Translations under genes and position numbers: made by a program
Source of the DNA: Branchiostoma lanceolatum
Taxonomy: Eukaryota > Chordata > Leptocardii > Amphioxiformes > Branchiostomatidae
Assembly (NCBI RefSeq): GCF_035083965.1
Contig: NC_089732.1
Coordinates: forward strand, 9,997,424 to 10,061,423
Direction: 5' to 3'
DNA: 64,000 bases
In this document: positions 27,201 through 37,244 of the stretch, piece after piece
Layout: each line of letters begins with the position of its first letter
Position numbering within the stretch: position 1 is the first letter of the stretch
Notes under the pieces: generated by a model
The model's database searches: none
Told to the model about the DNA's origin: nothing
The model's input: the letters and a program-made list of their open reading frames with translations, nothing else

Positions 27201-29581
27201 GATGTCATACTTACAATGATGACGGGACTGTGATGTCATACTTACACTGATGACGCGGTCCTTCTCGTCACATGTCGTCAGTTTCCGGTTGAACCTCAGC
27301 ACGGTATGAGTCCCGTTCTCGTACCCAGACACCAGCTCCCAGTCCTGACTCTCGTCCACAAGGGGCTGTGCCTTCGCGTCAGCATAGCGGTCCTGAAATA
27401 CAGCATATTACAACCCATAATACAGAAGTACCTACTTTTTTCTGCTGATTAAAATAAGGCAATGTTGATTGACTATATGGATGACATCCTCTGGGAACCC
27501 TAAAACTGATGTGAGCGTGCGAAGAAAAAAAAGTTTTGCAAAAAGAAAGTTTCCTTCATTATGAAATCTACGAGGTCAGGAAGGACGAAAAAAACTAAAC
27601 ACACATAATGTACGTGGTATACCGAAATATAGATTCTTCATTTTTGTTCCTACGAACTTTTTCTTTGACTTTGGAATTGACTTTAGCATTCTACGACATT
27701 AATATCCGTTTTCTGAAATATATATATGTTTTTAGATTTTATTTACATCATGTATTTTCTCATTTTGCAACTGCTTTTCATGATTTTCAGTATGGCCGAA
27801 AACTAATCTTTATCTGGAAAGGGACGAAAATCAGTGCTGCGCGCGTGGATGTCGTCCGTATAATGAAATCAACATGGCCTTACGGAGGATTCTAAAAGGA
27901 ACATCACTAGAACATATGAATGGCATTTGAATTATGATAAATGATGCACCGATGAACCCCAAACACCCCCACCCCGCCCACCACGAACACACACAACGGG
28001 ACAATAAAGTAAACGGCCGGGTCAGGCTATGCCTGGTACGGTAGAACACATGAATGGCATTTTAATTATGATAAATGGTGCACTGATGAACCCCCCACCC
28101 CGCCCCACGAACACACACAACGGGACAATAAAGCAAACGGCCAGGTCAGGCTATGCCTGGTACGGTTAGCCTGAGTGTCATCCTGTTTTAGTTCCAGGCT
28201 CTACCTTCTTTGGTGAAGGTATAGCCTGGAACTGAAACAGGATGACACTCAGGCTAGGTACGGTTACTAGGCTCTCCAACGATTTTGTTGTTGTTGACTT
28301 GTAAACTGCAGTGTTGTTTTAAGCTGTGCTTTCTGACAGTTTATTGGCCGTTGGCATGAGCAATTCACTCATGAGCATGAGTGTACATGGGCTGAATGAC
28401 TAATGTTGACACAATAGGTTTTATGTAACCAAGGAGGTTTTATATAGCTATATAAAACCTCCTTGATGTAACGTTTATGGCAGAGCAAATAAACCTATAG
28501 GGTGTTGACCTTCAAAGTTTATGTTTGATAGGGGTGGTCGAATACCTGCTTTTACATAACGGCCTAACAGTCAAATTGGTCCAGGCAAGTCCTTGGTCCA
28601 GGTCATACTCTTCAAATCCCTGTCACCAGTTTTAAAGCCAGCTCCTTTGGTTGATATATTTCATTCATGTCTAGGTACCACAGCTTCCCGGTGTCAGTAG
28701 TTGACAAATAGTTTTTTATACGTCTGGGGTCTCCTTTCCACCGTTCACGTTAATCGTTGAGCAACCGTACAGCGACCAAAATCGGACTTCTGTGACCCTT
28801 GATTTTGTTATTCGAATATGATGCAAGATGTAAGTTTGAAAGAGGATAAAACGTCAGAAAATTCGTTCTTTATCCACGAAATTCGTTGAGTGATCCATAA
28901 AACCTTAGATAACTCAGCGGTCGCTTTATGGTCACAGTCTCAAGTGGAATGGAGGTGTTGACAAACCACACATAATACATGATACTACAAATACTTTTGG
29001 AGGTTAAAAAGCTAACGCTAAACTGCAGCGTTTTGTGTCTTCGCCTATAGTGCTGTTGCAACCGATCGTCGAAGAAATTGTCAAAAGACCTACATTACTA
29101 GCGCGGTATTAATCTCCAAGCAGATCTATCGGTGGCAAAACGCCATTTTAAAACTCCTTTTGCCAGTTGGATACGTTCTAAGTGCCACCGATCCGCTTGA
29201 GGTTAGCGCGGTATCATAGGACTGACGAAATGCCTAGATATTTGTTAAACAGGAACAGATAGCTATATAGAGATAAATGCAACACCAAGTCCAATGATGT
29301 GTTACCGTGAGGTGCGCTTTCCCGTCTTTGACCCAGCCGATGGCGATGTCGGATCCCGGCATGCCTCCGTTAGGAGACAGACCCATGCCGAACCATCCTG
29401 TCGTCTGCACATGGGCTTCGAACTCGATCTTTTCGTCATCAAACTTCCAGAACAGGTGGAACTTTTCTTCCTCGTCTAGAGACTCGTGGTGTGTAAAATC
29501 ATCGGCTCTAACAGGCTGTACCCCATATTGAAGGGCTGTGATCAAAACTAGAACACTGAAACTCCCAGCGATTCTGGCCAT
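18282..29581 (-). CDS. MOXD1: DBH-like monooxygenase (MOXD1 family), copy C, complete
   Basis: Twelve coding exons: 29581-29306, 27392-27246, 26438-26253, 25879-25793, 25357-25163, 24568-24466, 23099-22933, 21730-21545, 20431-20372, 19910-19777, 19184-19001, 18470-18282. Total 637 codons plus stop, every exon the same length as in copy B. I chose the ATG at 29581 and not the upstream in-frame ATG at 29668: it matches the starts of A and B and directly precedes the signal peptide. All six copper-ligand residues are kept (246, 247, 323, 404, 406, 478). It differs from A and B at scattered residues, for example MTVRPEGHPG in exon 5 where A and B read ITIMPEGHPG, and AQPLVDESQ in exon 2 where they read AQPPVDESQ. 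Exon 10 donor is gtgcgt. Introns carry several insertions absent from B, listed separately. This is the most diverged of the three copies. Confidence 0.9.
19254..19383. mobile_element. Foldback MITE with TAGCCT ends, copy C intron 10
   Basis: Ortholog of the element at 8364-8492. Here both flanks read CGTAATGGC, a perfect 9-bp target-site duplication. The terminal arms are TAGCCTCCATAACAGG and the reverse complement near 19383. Confidence 0.8.
20976..21496 (-). mobile_element. tRNA-derived SINE insertion, copy C intron 8
   Basis: About 520 bp absent from copy B. On the minus strand the segment from about 21480 has a tRNA-like head with an A-box-like part (ggcgcaagtgtagagcgcg) and a B-box-like part (GGGATCTAATCCC). 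It is followed by a body with GGGAAAGGCACTTAACACGA. The body motif recurs in a second copy at 55956-56100. Target-site duplication not resolved. The tRNA-like part lacks a full cloverleaf, so it is a SINE and not a tRNA gene. Confidence 0.65.
21911..22029. repeat. (CTCA)n tetranucleotide microsatellite
   Basis: About 118 bp of CTCA units with a short AATC-variant patch near 21975. It lies at the 3' end of the LINE fragment and is best read as that element's tail. Confidence 0.95.
21915..22610 (-). mobile_element. 5'-truncated LINE fragment with target-site duplication, copy C intron 7
   Basis: Inserted between two copies of GAAAGCCACT (21905-21914 and 22611-22620); copy B has a single, uninterrupted site. 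On the minus strand it encodes the C-terminal part of a non-LTR reverse transcriptase: a YLGS segment, TKIRILRCLVLSIFLYGADSW (split over 22395-22620), then after a frameshift or stop the GRPRRSW and DRQQWRAF tail (22039-22227). The 3' end runs into a tetranucleotide (CTCA)n tail at 21915-22029, as in LINEs that end in microsatellites. Dead on arrival: 5'-truncated and frame-broken. Confidence 0.88.
23107..24196. mobile_element. Non-autonomous TIR DNA transposon (1.09 kb), copy C intron 6
   Basis: Ends are perfect inverted repeats starting ACGTTGGGTAACCTAAATTC. The flanks are the dinucleotide TA (23105-23106 and 24197-24198), and copies A and B have the uninterrupted tgtgTACG site. TA target and TIR suggest a Tc1/mariner-type mover. 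The left TIR carries an extra 17 bp (tggggtacttaaagtcg) before a second shared block, GGATTTTTC. No transposase ORF seen. Confidence 0.85.
27906..28167. repeat. Tandem duplication of about 130 bp, copy C intron 1
   Basis: Two adjacent units, each starting near gaatggcatttnaattatga and ending in ctatgcctggtacggt. They are separated by a C-rich segment of slightly different length. Copies A and B have one unit (for example 3990-4120). Confidence 0.75.
28167..28256. mobile_element. Foldback MITE with TAGCCT ends, copy C intron 1
   Basis: Arms TAGCCTGAGTGTCATCCTGT and its reverse complement at the 3' end. Perfect 8-bp target-site duplication GGTACGGT (28159-28166 and 28257-28264). Copies A and B lack it. 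It shares terminal TAGCCT and target size with the elements at 3154 and 8364 but has a different interior. Confidence 0.85.
28431..28464. mobile_element. Perfect 34-bp palindromic insertion, copy C intron 1
   Basis: Two 17-bp halves (AAGGAGGTTTTATATAG and its exact reverse complement) meet with no spacer. The flanks repeat ATGTAAC (28423-28429 and 28466-28472). Copies A and B have one ATGTAAC and no palindrome. It may be a footprint or the shortest form of a foldback element. Confidence 0.7.
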
Positions 29582-30613
29582 ACTGCCTGCTGCAACTTGA
29601 CGACGCGTAATGAGATTGTATGGACAGTTGTCTCTGGAATATTTGAAGTATGACGAAAGCGTTTCCAAGACAACAGTTTATCATTGATTAACATGTTTAT
29701 CATTGACGAGAGGGTCTCCAGGTACGCAAACGGGTTGGGAAATGAGTCATCAAATAGAGGCTTTGTGTTGCTTTTTAGGTGTAAGGTCTGTACTATGTGA
29801 ACTTTAACTGACATATGTTAATTGTCAAACTCAATATCTATTAATGTAACAATACTTTACGTTTGGGACTACATTGTTAGCAGTAACACCTAGCTTCAGT
29901 GCACTGTGAACCAGTCAGTATTGCTCTGATGAAGATGTCAGTCATTGAAACGTAGGCCCTTGTAAAATACATGGTTTTGAAGAAAAGGACCTTGCTATTC
30001 AGAGATTCGCCAACACGATGAAATTATTCACGAATTATCAATCTCGTTTCACTATCACTTCAAAGTCTTCCATAATACCATTGTTAAACTTTGTATGATT
30101 ATGACAAATTCTTTTAATGGAGTGAACAAATGAAAAAAAAACACTGATAAGTATGAAAACCCATGTTTATTTCTAGGAGGGATATTCAAAAAGTGTTATA
30201 TTTGAATAAGCTTACCAGGTAAATACATGTACAGTTCTACAAAAATGCCAATTTTATTTCTACATTCCCCATAATTTTACACCTTACTTCAGACATACAC
30301 ATACAGATGGCTGTAATGTATTTAAATCTACCTCAATTAGTATAGAATAGCATCAACTCATACAAACTGTTTTAGCTTACAATGATAAGACCCTACAAAA
30401 TAACATCTTGAATGTTTGACACTTAGTTCTTGGTTGTTTTTCCTCTTCACATCCTACTCTATGACATAAGATGAAATTAATTCATACTGTCTTTCTATCT
30501 TGTTTGTGGAGGGGGTAAGTTTTGGGGTGGGGGGTTGGTTGTTGCTGGAGGGCGAGGGTCCTATCTTGTTGGTGGAGGGGGGACAAGGTTGGAAAGTACT
30601 GGAGGGGAGAGCC
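29582..30613. other. Spacer between copy C and SF3A2
   Basis: From the ATG of copy C to the stop codon of SF3A2. It holds the copy C promoter side, a retroelement-like motif at 29911-29975, and the SF3A2 3' UTR. The first about 130 bases of that UTR repeat degraded CCCCCTCCACAAACAAGATA units. A minus-strand AATAAA (TTTATT near 30165) is a possible SF3A2 polyadenylation signal. No other gene seen. Confidence 0.55.
29911..29975 (+). other. Penelope-like/hammerhead-core-like motif
   Basis: CTGATGA (29926-29932), a short pairable GATG...CATT stem, then GAAACG (from 29947). This matches the core order of hammerhead ribozymes and the recurrent 3' motif of Penelope-like retroelements. Stem III and the cleavage triplet are not convincing, so this is probably a dead retroelement end. 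Confidence 0.35.
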
Positions 30614-33600
30614 CTATCTTGTGGGTGGAGGGGGGACAGGGTTGGGGGGTGCCGGAGGGGGAGGGCCACCTGGTGGTGCCCCTGGTGGTGGGGCTCCTGG
30701 AGGGGGTCCAGTTGGGGGCGGGCCTGTGGGAGGTGGCCCTGCAGGAGGGGGGGCACCAGGTGGCAGACTAGGTGGCCTTCCTTGTGGGACACCTGGAGGT
30801 GCTCCTGGAGGCAGGCCGGGCATGTTGGGGGGTCCGCCAGGTGGGCCCATGGGTTGGCTTGTGGGCGGCGGTCCAGGCTGGGACGTGGGAGGACCCCCTT
30901 GATGTCCGGGAGGCATTCCCATGAAGCCTCTGGGCGGGCCATGGTGGAACCCTGGGGGCATATTCGGTGGTTCTCTGTGTGGTCCCCCCTCCCCCGGTGG
31001 TCCCCTATGGTGGAACATGCCAGGGTGGCCAGGGTGCATCCCAAACGGAGGGGGTGGTGGGCCCCTGGGTCCCCCTGGTGGGGCCATGTTGGAGGGAGGT
31101 TCGGGCATGCGCGGTGGGCCAGGCGGTGGTCTGGATGGAGGGCCGCTCTGGGGCGGGCCGGACGGTGGCACATTCGGCTGTTGTTTGGGGTCCAGCTTGA
31201 AGTGGAACTGTAGGAAAAACTGGGGGTGGACAAGAAAGAACTGGTTAGATCCAGTGTCTATCACAATAGAATGGACTGCAAAGGTTCATGCTAACCTGAT
31301 TCTTTACCATACACGTTTCCACTGAAAAAGGTTGCATGCAAATTCATCCTTACCTTCAGGCAGTCACTTTCATCATATTATTTTTGTCTTGGGATTTTCA
31401 TTGAAGTTATGACAGAACAAACAATTGATTTTGATGAGGATCTATAGCATGGCTGAAATATGTGCGACACAACCATGGCTGTGGCAAGAGCCAAAACTGC
31501 CCTCAATTTCCTGTCAGGAACCGATCATACAATAAATGTGATTGGGTCACTACTCAGTTAATATTGGCAGTGAATATCATGTTTGATGGGTAAGCCTCCA
31601 AAGTTGTTTGACTGTACCTGTTTTGTCTCCCTGTTCCACTGAGTCCAGAACTTCCCTTCACTCTTATCTACCTCTCTGCTGGGGATCTGTGTGGTACAAA
31701 CCATGGAACTTTATGTTACAGTGATCAAAAAGCAGAAAAGTTTACTAGTAAGTTATAATGATCTCAACTGAAGACAAGCAAGTACATAGCAGTTGATCAT
31801 AGTATGATACTGCATGTACATGTATAATGTAACTCCTGCAATTGTGTTTAACCCTGTTGTTTTGTTGATTGTCAACCTAGACTTATGAAAGATTAGTGTC
31901 TCTGCTGTTTTTATAGACCTGGACCACATCAGGTGAAGAAACTGCCTCACCTTGAAGGCGATGTTCTCATATGGTTCTGCTGCGAAGATGAGGTACTGCC
32001 AGCGTCTGTCCGGGGGCTCGACTCTTTGTTCATACGCAGACATGAAGCGATGTCGAGGGGAGATGGCCTCCACCACCTCGGGGTAGTCAATCTGGGCAAA
32101 AACAAGTCACACTTCAACTTTTGTCCTCTTTTTGACCTTGGAATGGCTGTGATTTTGAGTTATAGACAATAATTTTGTTAAGACGAATCAGATTTCATTT
32201 GTTCTACTGAATGTTATCCACTTTCGTCTTCTGACTGAATGTCACATGTTTTGTGTTGTATATGCTGGGCCCCCTTTGAAATCAACTTTTACAGGTTGAA
32301 GGGGCAACCCAGCTATCTCATAAGGAAACAAGTTATTCATGTCCGAAGGTCGAAACAAAAACACCCACTGCAGTTCCAAACAAGACGCTATGAGGCCCAA
32401 ACTTACACAACTTACTTCCTGTGCCATGAACTATTTACCACACAAAAATCATGACCATAGCACTTTCAGAAAATACGCCGCCAAATTTTGAAGCTCCGCT
32501 GCAGCACCTTAGGTACCCACTAGAAGGCCCATTATCGAACTTGACCTTCCCTTCTGTAAACCCTACCCATCCACTTAATATCATACAGAACCCTCAACAG
32601 TTTCTCGAGTTATGCTGGCGACATACAAATACACATCCACACAAATCCTGCTGCAGTACCGACGGAAAATGCCAGGGGAACCATTTTTGAACTTGACTTC
32701 CGTCTCCACAACATCTACACACCTACAAAAAATCATGAAGATCCATCAACGTTTCCATCACTTTTTTTGCCTACATACAAACAAACAAAAATTAAAAGTC
32801 AGCTGCAGTACTGTTGAAAAACGCAAGGTGAACCATTTTCGAACTTGACCTTCCTTTGCACAACCACTTCACACCTACCAAAAATCATAAAGATTCATCA
32901 AAGCTTTCTTGAGTTATGCTCTTGACATACATACAGACCCACCCAACAAATGTCTCAACCGAAAACATAATCTCGGCGAAGATAACAAATAAATAAATGT
33001 CATAGAATTTTCTGTGCAAGATGGGAATCTACATCTACAGTGACAGTGTGTGCTTGTCCAGACCATTGTAGTGCATAGTGGTACAGAGTGTAGCAAGTAG
33101 GGTATGTTTTTACAGAGAGGTGTTGCTAGCCATTCCCCTTCTACGGGCTCTTTATGACTTTCTGTATTGCCTTCAATAATGCAATAAAACAGTCAGGCCT
33201 ACCTGATACAGCAGACTCTGTTGTCCTGTTTCTGGGTCTCTTTGTTTAGTAACTGGACAAAAAAACAAGAACTCAATGTTACATGTTGGCAGAGTTCAGC
33301 ACATATTATGTATTGACCTTTACAGAAGACATAATCAAAGATGTTGTGCTTTGTGAATAGAATAAAAAGGAAGGTTTGGAAGGACACAAGATAATTCTAA
33401 TATAAAAGGCAAAAGTGTATATCAAATTACAGGCATAACTTTACAGCAGAATAGCTGATACTTTTAACCTTTAGCACTCTGAAATAGCCATTAGGCACCC
33501 AGTTCCCTATTGGCCACAGGGTTAGGTAGCAGGGAGAAGGTTAAATCTGGGGATTCCAATACGATGTTCAACAAATCCGTTAAGTAACATTTCAAATTAA

Positions 33601-36034
33601 AAGTTACCTATGTCACACCCTCTAAGGTTGGCATGGTCTATCAAGAGCCCATCATTATGTAGCTGCTTTGAAATATCGCCATCTAGCAGAAAGAACAAGT
33701 ATTACATGCAGCCCACCTTTGTAACCAGGTCTGCCAATCTTGACAAACTTCTTAGTTTCCACCCTGTCTCTGGCTGGAGCTGGTTGAGCAGGGGAGTCTT
33801 TAGCTTCCTTTGCTGCACGTCGAGCCCTAAAGAAGTGTTTGTAAGGGGAAATCATTCAATACTTCTGATTTACAGTATGCACAGTAATACAACAAGCCGG
33901 GTAAGATACTTATTACACAATTTCTTGTCTACCTATATACGGTACATATATCACTTGGGTATCCTGAAAATTATGAAAACAACATCTCAGATCTACAATG
34001 TATCAAGTTACCATCAACAGTTAAAATTGAAACTGTACATTCGGTGTAAAATGATATTTCAAAGAGAAATAAAAAGGATGAAGACAAAGAAAAGCAAAAC
34101 CAATCCAATGAAAAAAATCATGTACAGTCAAACCTGTCTATAGCGGTCACTCAAGGGACTGGCCAAAACTGGCCGCTAAGGACAGGTGGCCGCTATGGAG
34201 AAAATGTGGATTAATTGATCACGAGTGACACATGTTTTCAGTACCCACTGAGATACATTTATTCACCGTACAGTACACATTTAACATTACATAGGTAAGG
34301 CACATTTTAGAAATTCGATTGTTGTTCTTTTACTTCTATTATGGGCTTGAAAAAAGAATTATTGTATCTGCAAACTCCAAAATCCATGGTCTGCTCGAGC
34401 TTCATGTCTGAACAGACCAGCATCGCCATACTCAACTCTTGATCCTTCGCGACTGCTTCGCTGCCGGCACACGCGTCACCAACGAGTTTTAATCATATGA
34501 AACAAAGTTCTTCGCAGCAAAATGCCCCCTAGTTAGTATAGAACAAAATATATGTTGCTCAGTTGCCACTTACTGTTCGTTTTCGACCGTTTTCAAACAC
34601 AAAATCGTGGCGACAATTTTCCTAATCTGTTGTTGTTTGCTTGTCATGATCGGCTTCTACCATTATGCTAATAGGGTAATGAGAGGAAGGTCGCTCTTTT
34701 GAGGGCTTTTTTCTTTTCAGAAAATTGCAACAGCCCAAATTTTACAAGATAGTAATGTTATCCATATTTAGTTTGAAGCTTTTGGTTCAGTAATTATCCT
34801 CAGTGATAGTTTGCAGCAAAATAGATTTAACACACTATACCTCCGCAACAGCGGTGTCTTCCGATGACCTTTATGCTGCTCCGCCATTTTGAAAATCGTG
34901 TTTGGGCACATTTTCGGATGAATTCCCGGGGAAAACGGAAATATTGGGCCGACATTGAAATAATTCGCCAACTTAGCGCATCAGATACATGTGCGGGTTG
35001 TATTTTCCAAAAACTACCGTAATCTTTGTCCAATCCAAATGCACAGAAATAGTCAAATATGCTACGATGTACAAACGCAAGCCATGTGAAGAAATACTTG
35101 ACTTCGCGCGCGTCAAACCATGGATAATCTAACGAAGATAAAACATTCTTGTTTTCTTTATTATTATCCCGTAAAGTTGAGTTCACATAAACTTGATAAC
35201 TGCATTAAAAAATGAAGATTTTGAACCCGGCGTGCGGTGGCGATGCGGCTTCCACCGGCGCACATTGGCCGTTATCGGCAGTGTTACTGTACTCGCGGGA
35301 CCGAAAATCGTCTGGCCGCGACCGCGTTGGACAGGTGGCCGCTATAGCCTAATTCTTAATGCTTATGTCAATGGGAAAAATCCAAGGGACCGACAAAAAG
35401 TGACCACTATGGGCAGGTGGCCGCTATGCAAAGGTGACCGCTAATACAGGTTTGACTGTACACTTTCTTACACATCAAAATCAACGTATTCATACAGGCA
35501 GAAACTTTTACTTACAAGTTGGCCTGATGCTTCTTCCCCTGGGTATGTGCCAGATAACTTCCCTGGGATCAACAGCAAAACAGTTAGTACAGGAACATTT
35601 CTTTTCAAAAAGAATTTAAACTACATAACTGCACTTGCACAAAGAATTGAATACTTTACAAAGTAAGAAGTTTTCAAGTCTTTGGGAAAGCCGTCTTATT
35701 CACGTAATTCTCAGGGAGCTGACCAAATTTTGCGTAATTGCCTTCATTGATTTTAGCATAATTACGGGGTTCTTCTGAATTCAGTGTTAAGTGTCGTTGG
35801 GATCCCCACATGAAGACCTCCTTAACTATTCCTCACCTCATTGTTATGAAGAGTGAGACACAGTTTGCACTCGTACGACCCCAGATGGTTCTTCATGAAG
35901 TACGGATCCTTGTTGAGATCAATGGTTTCCAGCGCCAACTGTCGCAGCCTCTCACGGCGGTCGCGGTTGGTCTCCGATGTGGAGGCCACCCCGCCGCTCC
36001 CCGTCTTCCCGCCGGCACGGTTCTGGAAGTCCAT
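30614..36034 (-). CDS. SF3A2: Splicing factor 3A subunit 2 (SF3a66), complete
   Basis: Seven coding exons: 36034-35837, 35562-35516, 33826-33717, 33252-33203, 32091-31951, 31686-31618, 31219-30614; 406 aa. SF3a is part of U2 snRNP and helps tether U2 to the branch site in the pre-spliceosome, in the nucleus. The N-terminus begins MDFQNRAGGKTGSGG, with a matrin/U1-C-type zinc finger split over exons 1-2 (YECKLCLTLHNNE, then SYLAHTQGKKH). The conserved block GRPGYK, VTKQRDPETGQQSLLYQ, RHRFMSAYEQRVEPPD, FWTQWNRETKQFFLQFHFK is intact. The last exon encodes about 200 residues of Pro/Gly/Met-rich tail ending PPPPTR; it lacks the GVHPPAP repeats of human SF3A2 (464 aa). A likely non-coding first exon has its gtaagt donor at 36660, and an acceptor lies at 36097. 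Confidence 0.95.
32350..32960. repeat. Tandem dispersed-repeat array in an SF3A2 intron
   Basis: Three to four units of about 145-150 bp, each with CTGCAGTAC-like start, gaacttgaccttc, accaaaaatcat and a gagttatgct plus gacatacanac end. The units are related to the repeat in monooxygenase intron 7 (10940-11215). Plus-strand ORFs here are chance. Confidence 0.65.
34125..35458. mobile_element. Pogo/Tigger-like non-autonomous element in SF3A2 intron 2
   Basis: 1,334 bp with inverted ends CAGTCAAACCTGTCTATAGC (left) and CAGTCAAACCTGTATTAGCG (right, read inward), flanked by TA on both sides (34123-34124, 35459-35460). CAGTCAAACC ends with a TA target are the signature of pogo/Tigger elements. Subterminal copies of caggtggccgctat occur near both ends (34184, 35331, 35416). 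The longest internal ORF (34827-35186, minus) does not resemble a transposase. Confidence 0.85.
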
Positions 36035-37244
36035 CGTGGCGTTGGCGTATTGTCTTCTCCCCTACGAGGAACTTGTGATGCTGTCTGGTTTGATACCTGT
36101 TGTGGGGTAGAAATAAAATTGAAGACAACTGTTGAAAGAAATAATGTAGAAATGCTGAACATGTCTAAATTCAAATCTAGTTGCTTAATTAAGGCAGTTG
36201 TATTGGGGGTAACAGTGATGTCTACAAATACTATCCATATCTGTGATCTTACAAATAGTGAGGTGCCTGAACTTATTTTGAGAGTAACATAAATTTTGTA
36301 CAGGTTGCAGAATACATTACAGAATCATCGGTTACATGATATCAACGAAATACAAACTTTTCGTGTCTTGAAAAAAAGTTGAAACTCGACGTTGCAACTA
36401 CGAGTCGACTGTTTCAAACAGGGTAGAATGTATAAACTCGCCGTTACTCTACCTAAAATGCGGTTTTATGCTACAAAGAAACGATGCCCCCCTCCCCCAA
36501 ACTGCACACAAAACGCATGCGGCTGTTCACTTCTGACAAATCTAGGCCCTCTATAGCAAGTCGAATAGACCAATGTTACTCTATAAAGCCTTCTACACTC
36601 TCCTAATGTCAGATTTCTGTTAAAATGTCGCATAGAGAAGGAAAAGGACACAAAACTTACCAAATTTATCGCATCTCACGTTCACCAAACGCACCTTTGG
36701 CAGTAAAGGATGATGGGATATTTCAACAGGGAGGCTCCGTTTATCACATTACTGGTGGATGAAGTGCACGTTATTCATTTGCTGCACTGCAATTTTCTGC
36801 TGTCTGGAAATCTATAACGTATATTTACTTTCTTAGATCATAGATATATCATCACATTCCCCAATGTCTATTTGGGAATCGATTTACATCGTTATGAGGC
36901 TCTTTGAGAAAAGTTAATGAATGTTCCCTGTAAGGATCAGCTTACCCTTTGACCCAAATTGAGGGCCATAGAACGAAGTACATGGGTTGGAAGTAGATAG
37001 ATATGAACCATAATAGGAAGGTAAACTGATCAAATATTATATCAAGTTTCCAATAAAAATCAGATTTTGTCAATTTTTATCAGTTATAACGTTAAATATT
37101 TTGCGATTACGATTTTTTTCTGAAGTTGGGGATGATAACTTCTGTGTTTTGACGCCCTCTCTTCAGCTGCTGAGTTGGACAAGTGAAAAACTCTCGAGTT
37201 TTCAGCAAAGTCCACGCTTTCTCTCCGCCTTCCTCAAATGGAAA
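36035..37244. promoter_or_regulatory. Head-to-head promoter region of SF3A2 and RWDD2A
   Basis: The two start codons are 1.2 kb apart on opposite strands. The SF3A2 side appears to include a 5' UTR intron (36097-36660), which brings its first exon to within about 600 bp of the RWDD2A ATG. That leaves 36662 to about 37200 as a probable bidirectional promoter. No TATA box or named motif is claimed. Confidence 0.5.

Noticed and set aside
30454-31325. Several long ORFs in other frames of the SF3A2 last exon
   Set aside because: GC-rich shadows. Only the frame ending at 30614 continues the FFLQFHFK block from a proper acceptor.
34827-35186. 119-residue ORF within the pogo-like element
   Set aside because: No DDE, helix-turn-helix or other transposase features; likely chance.
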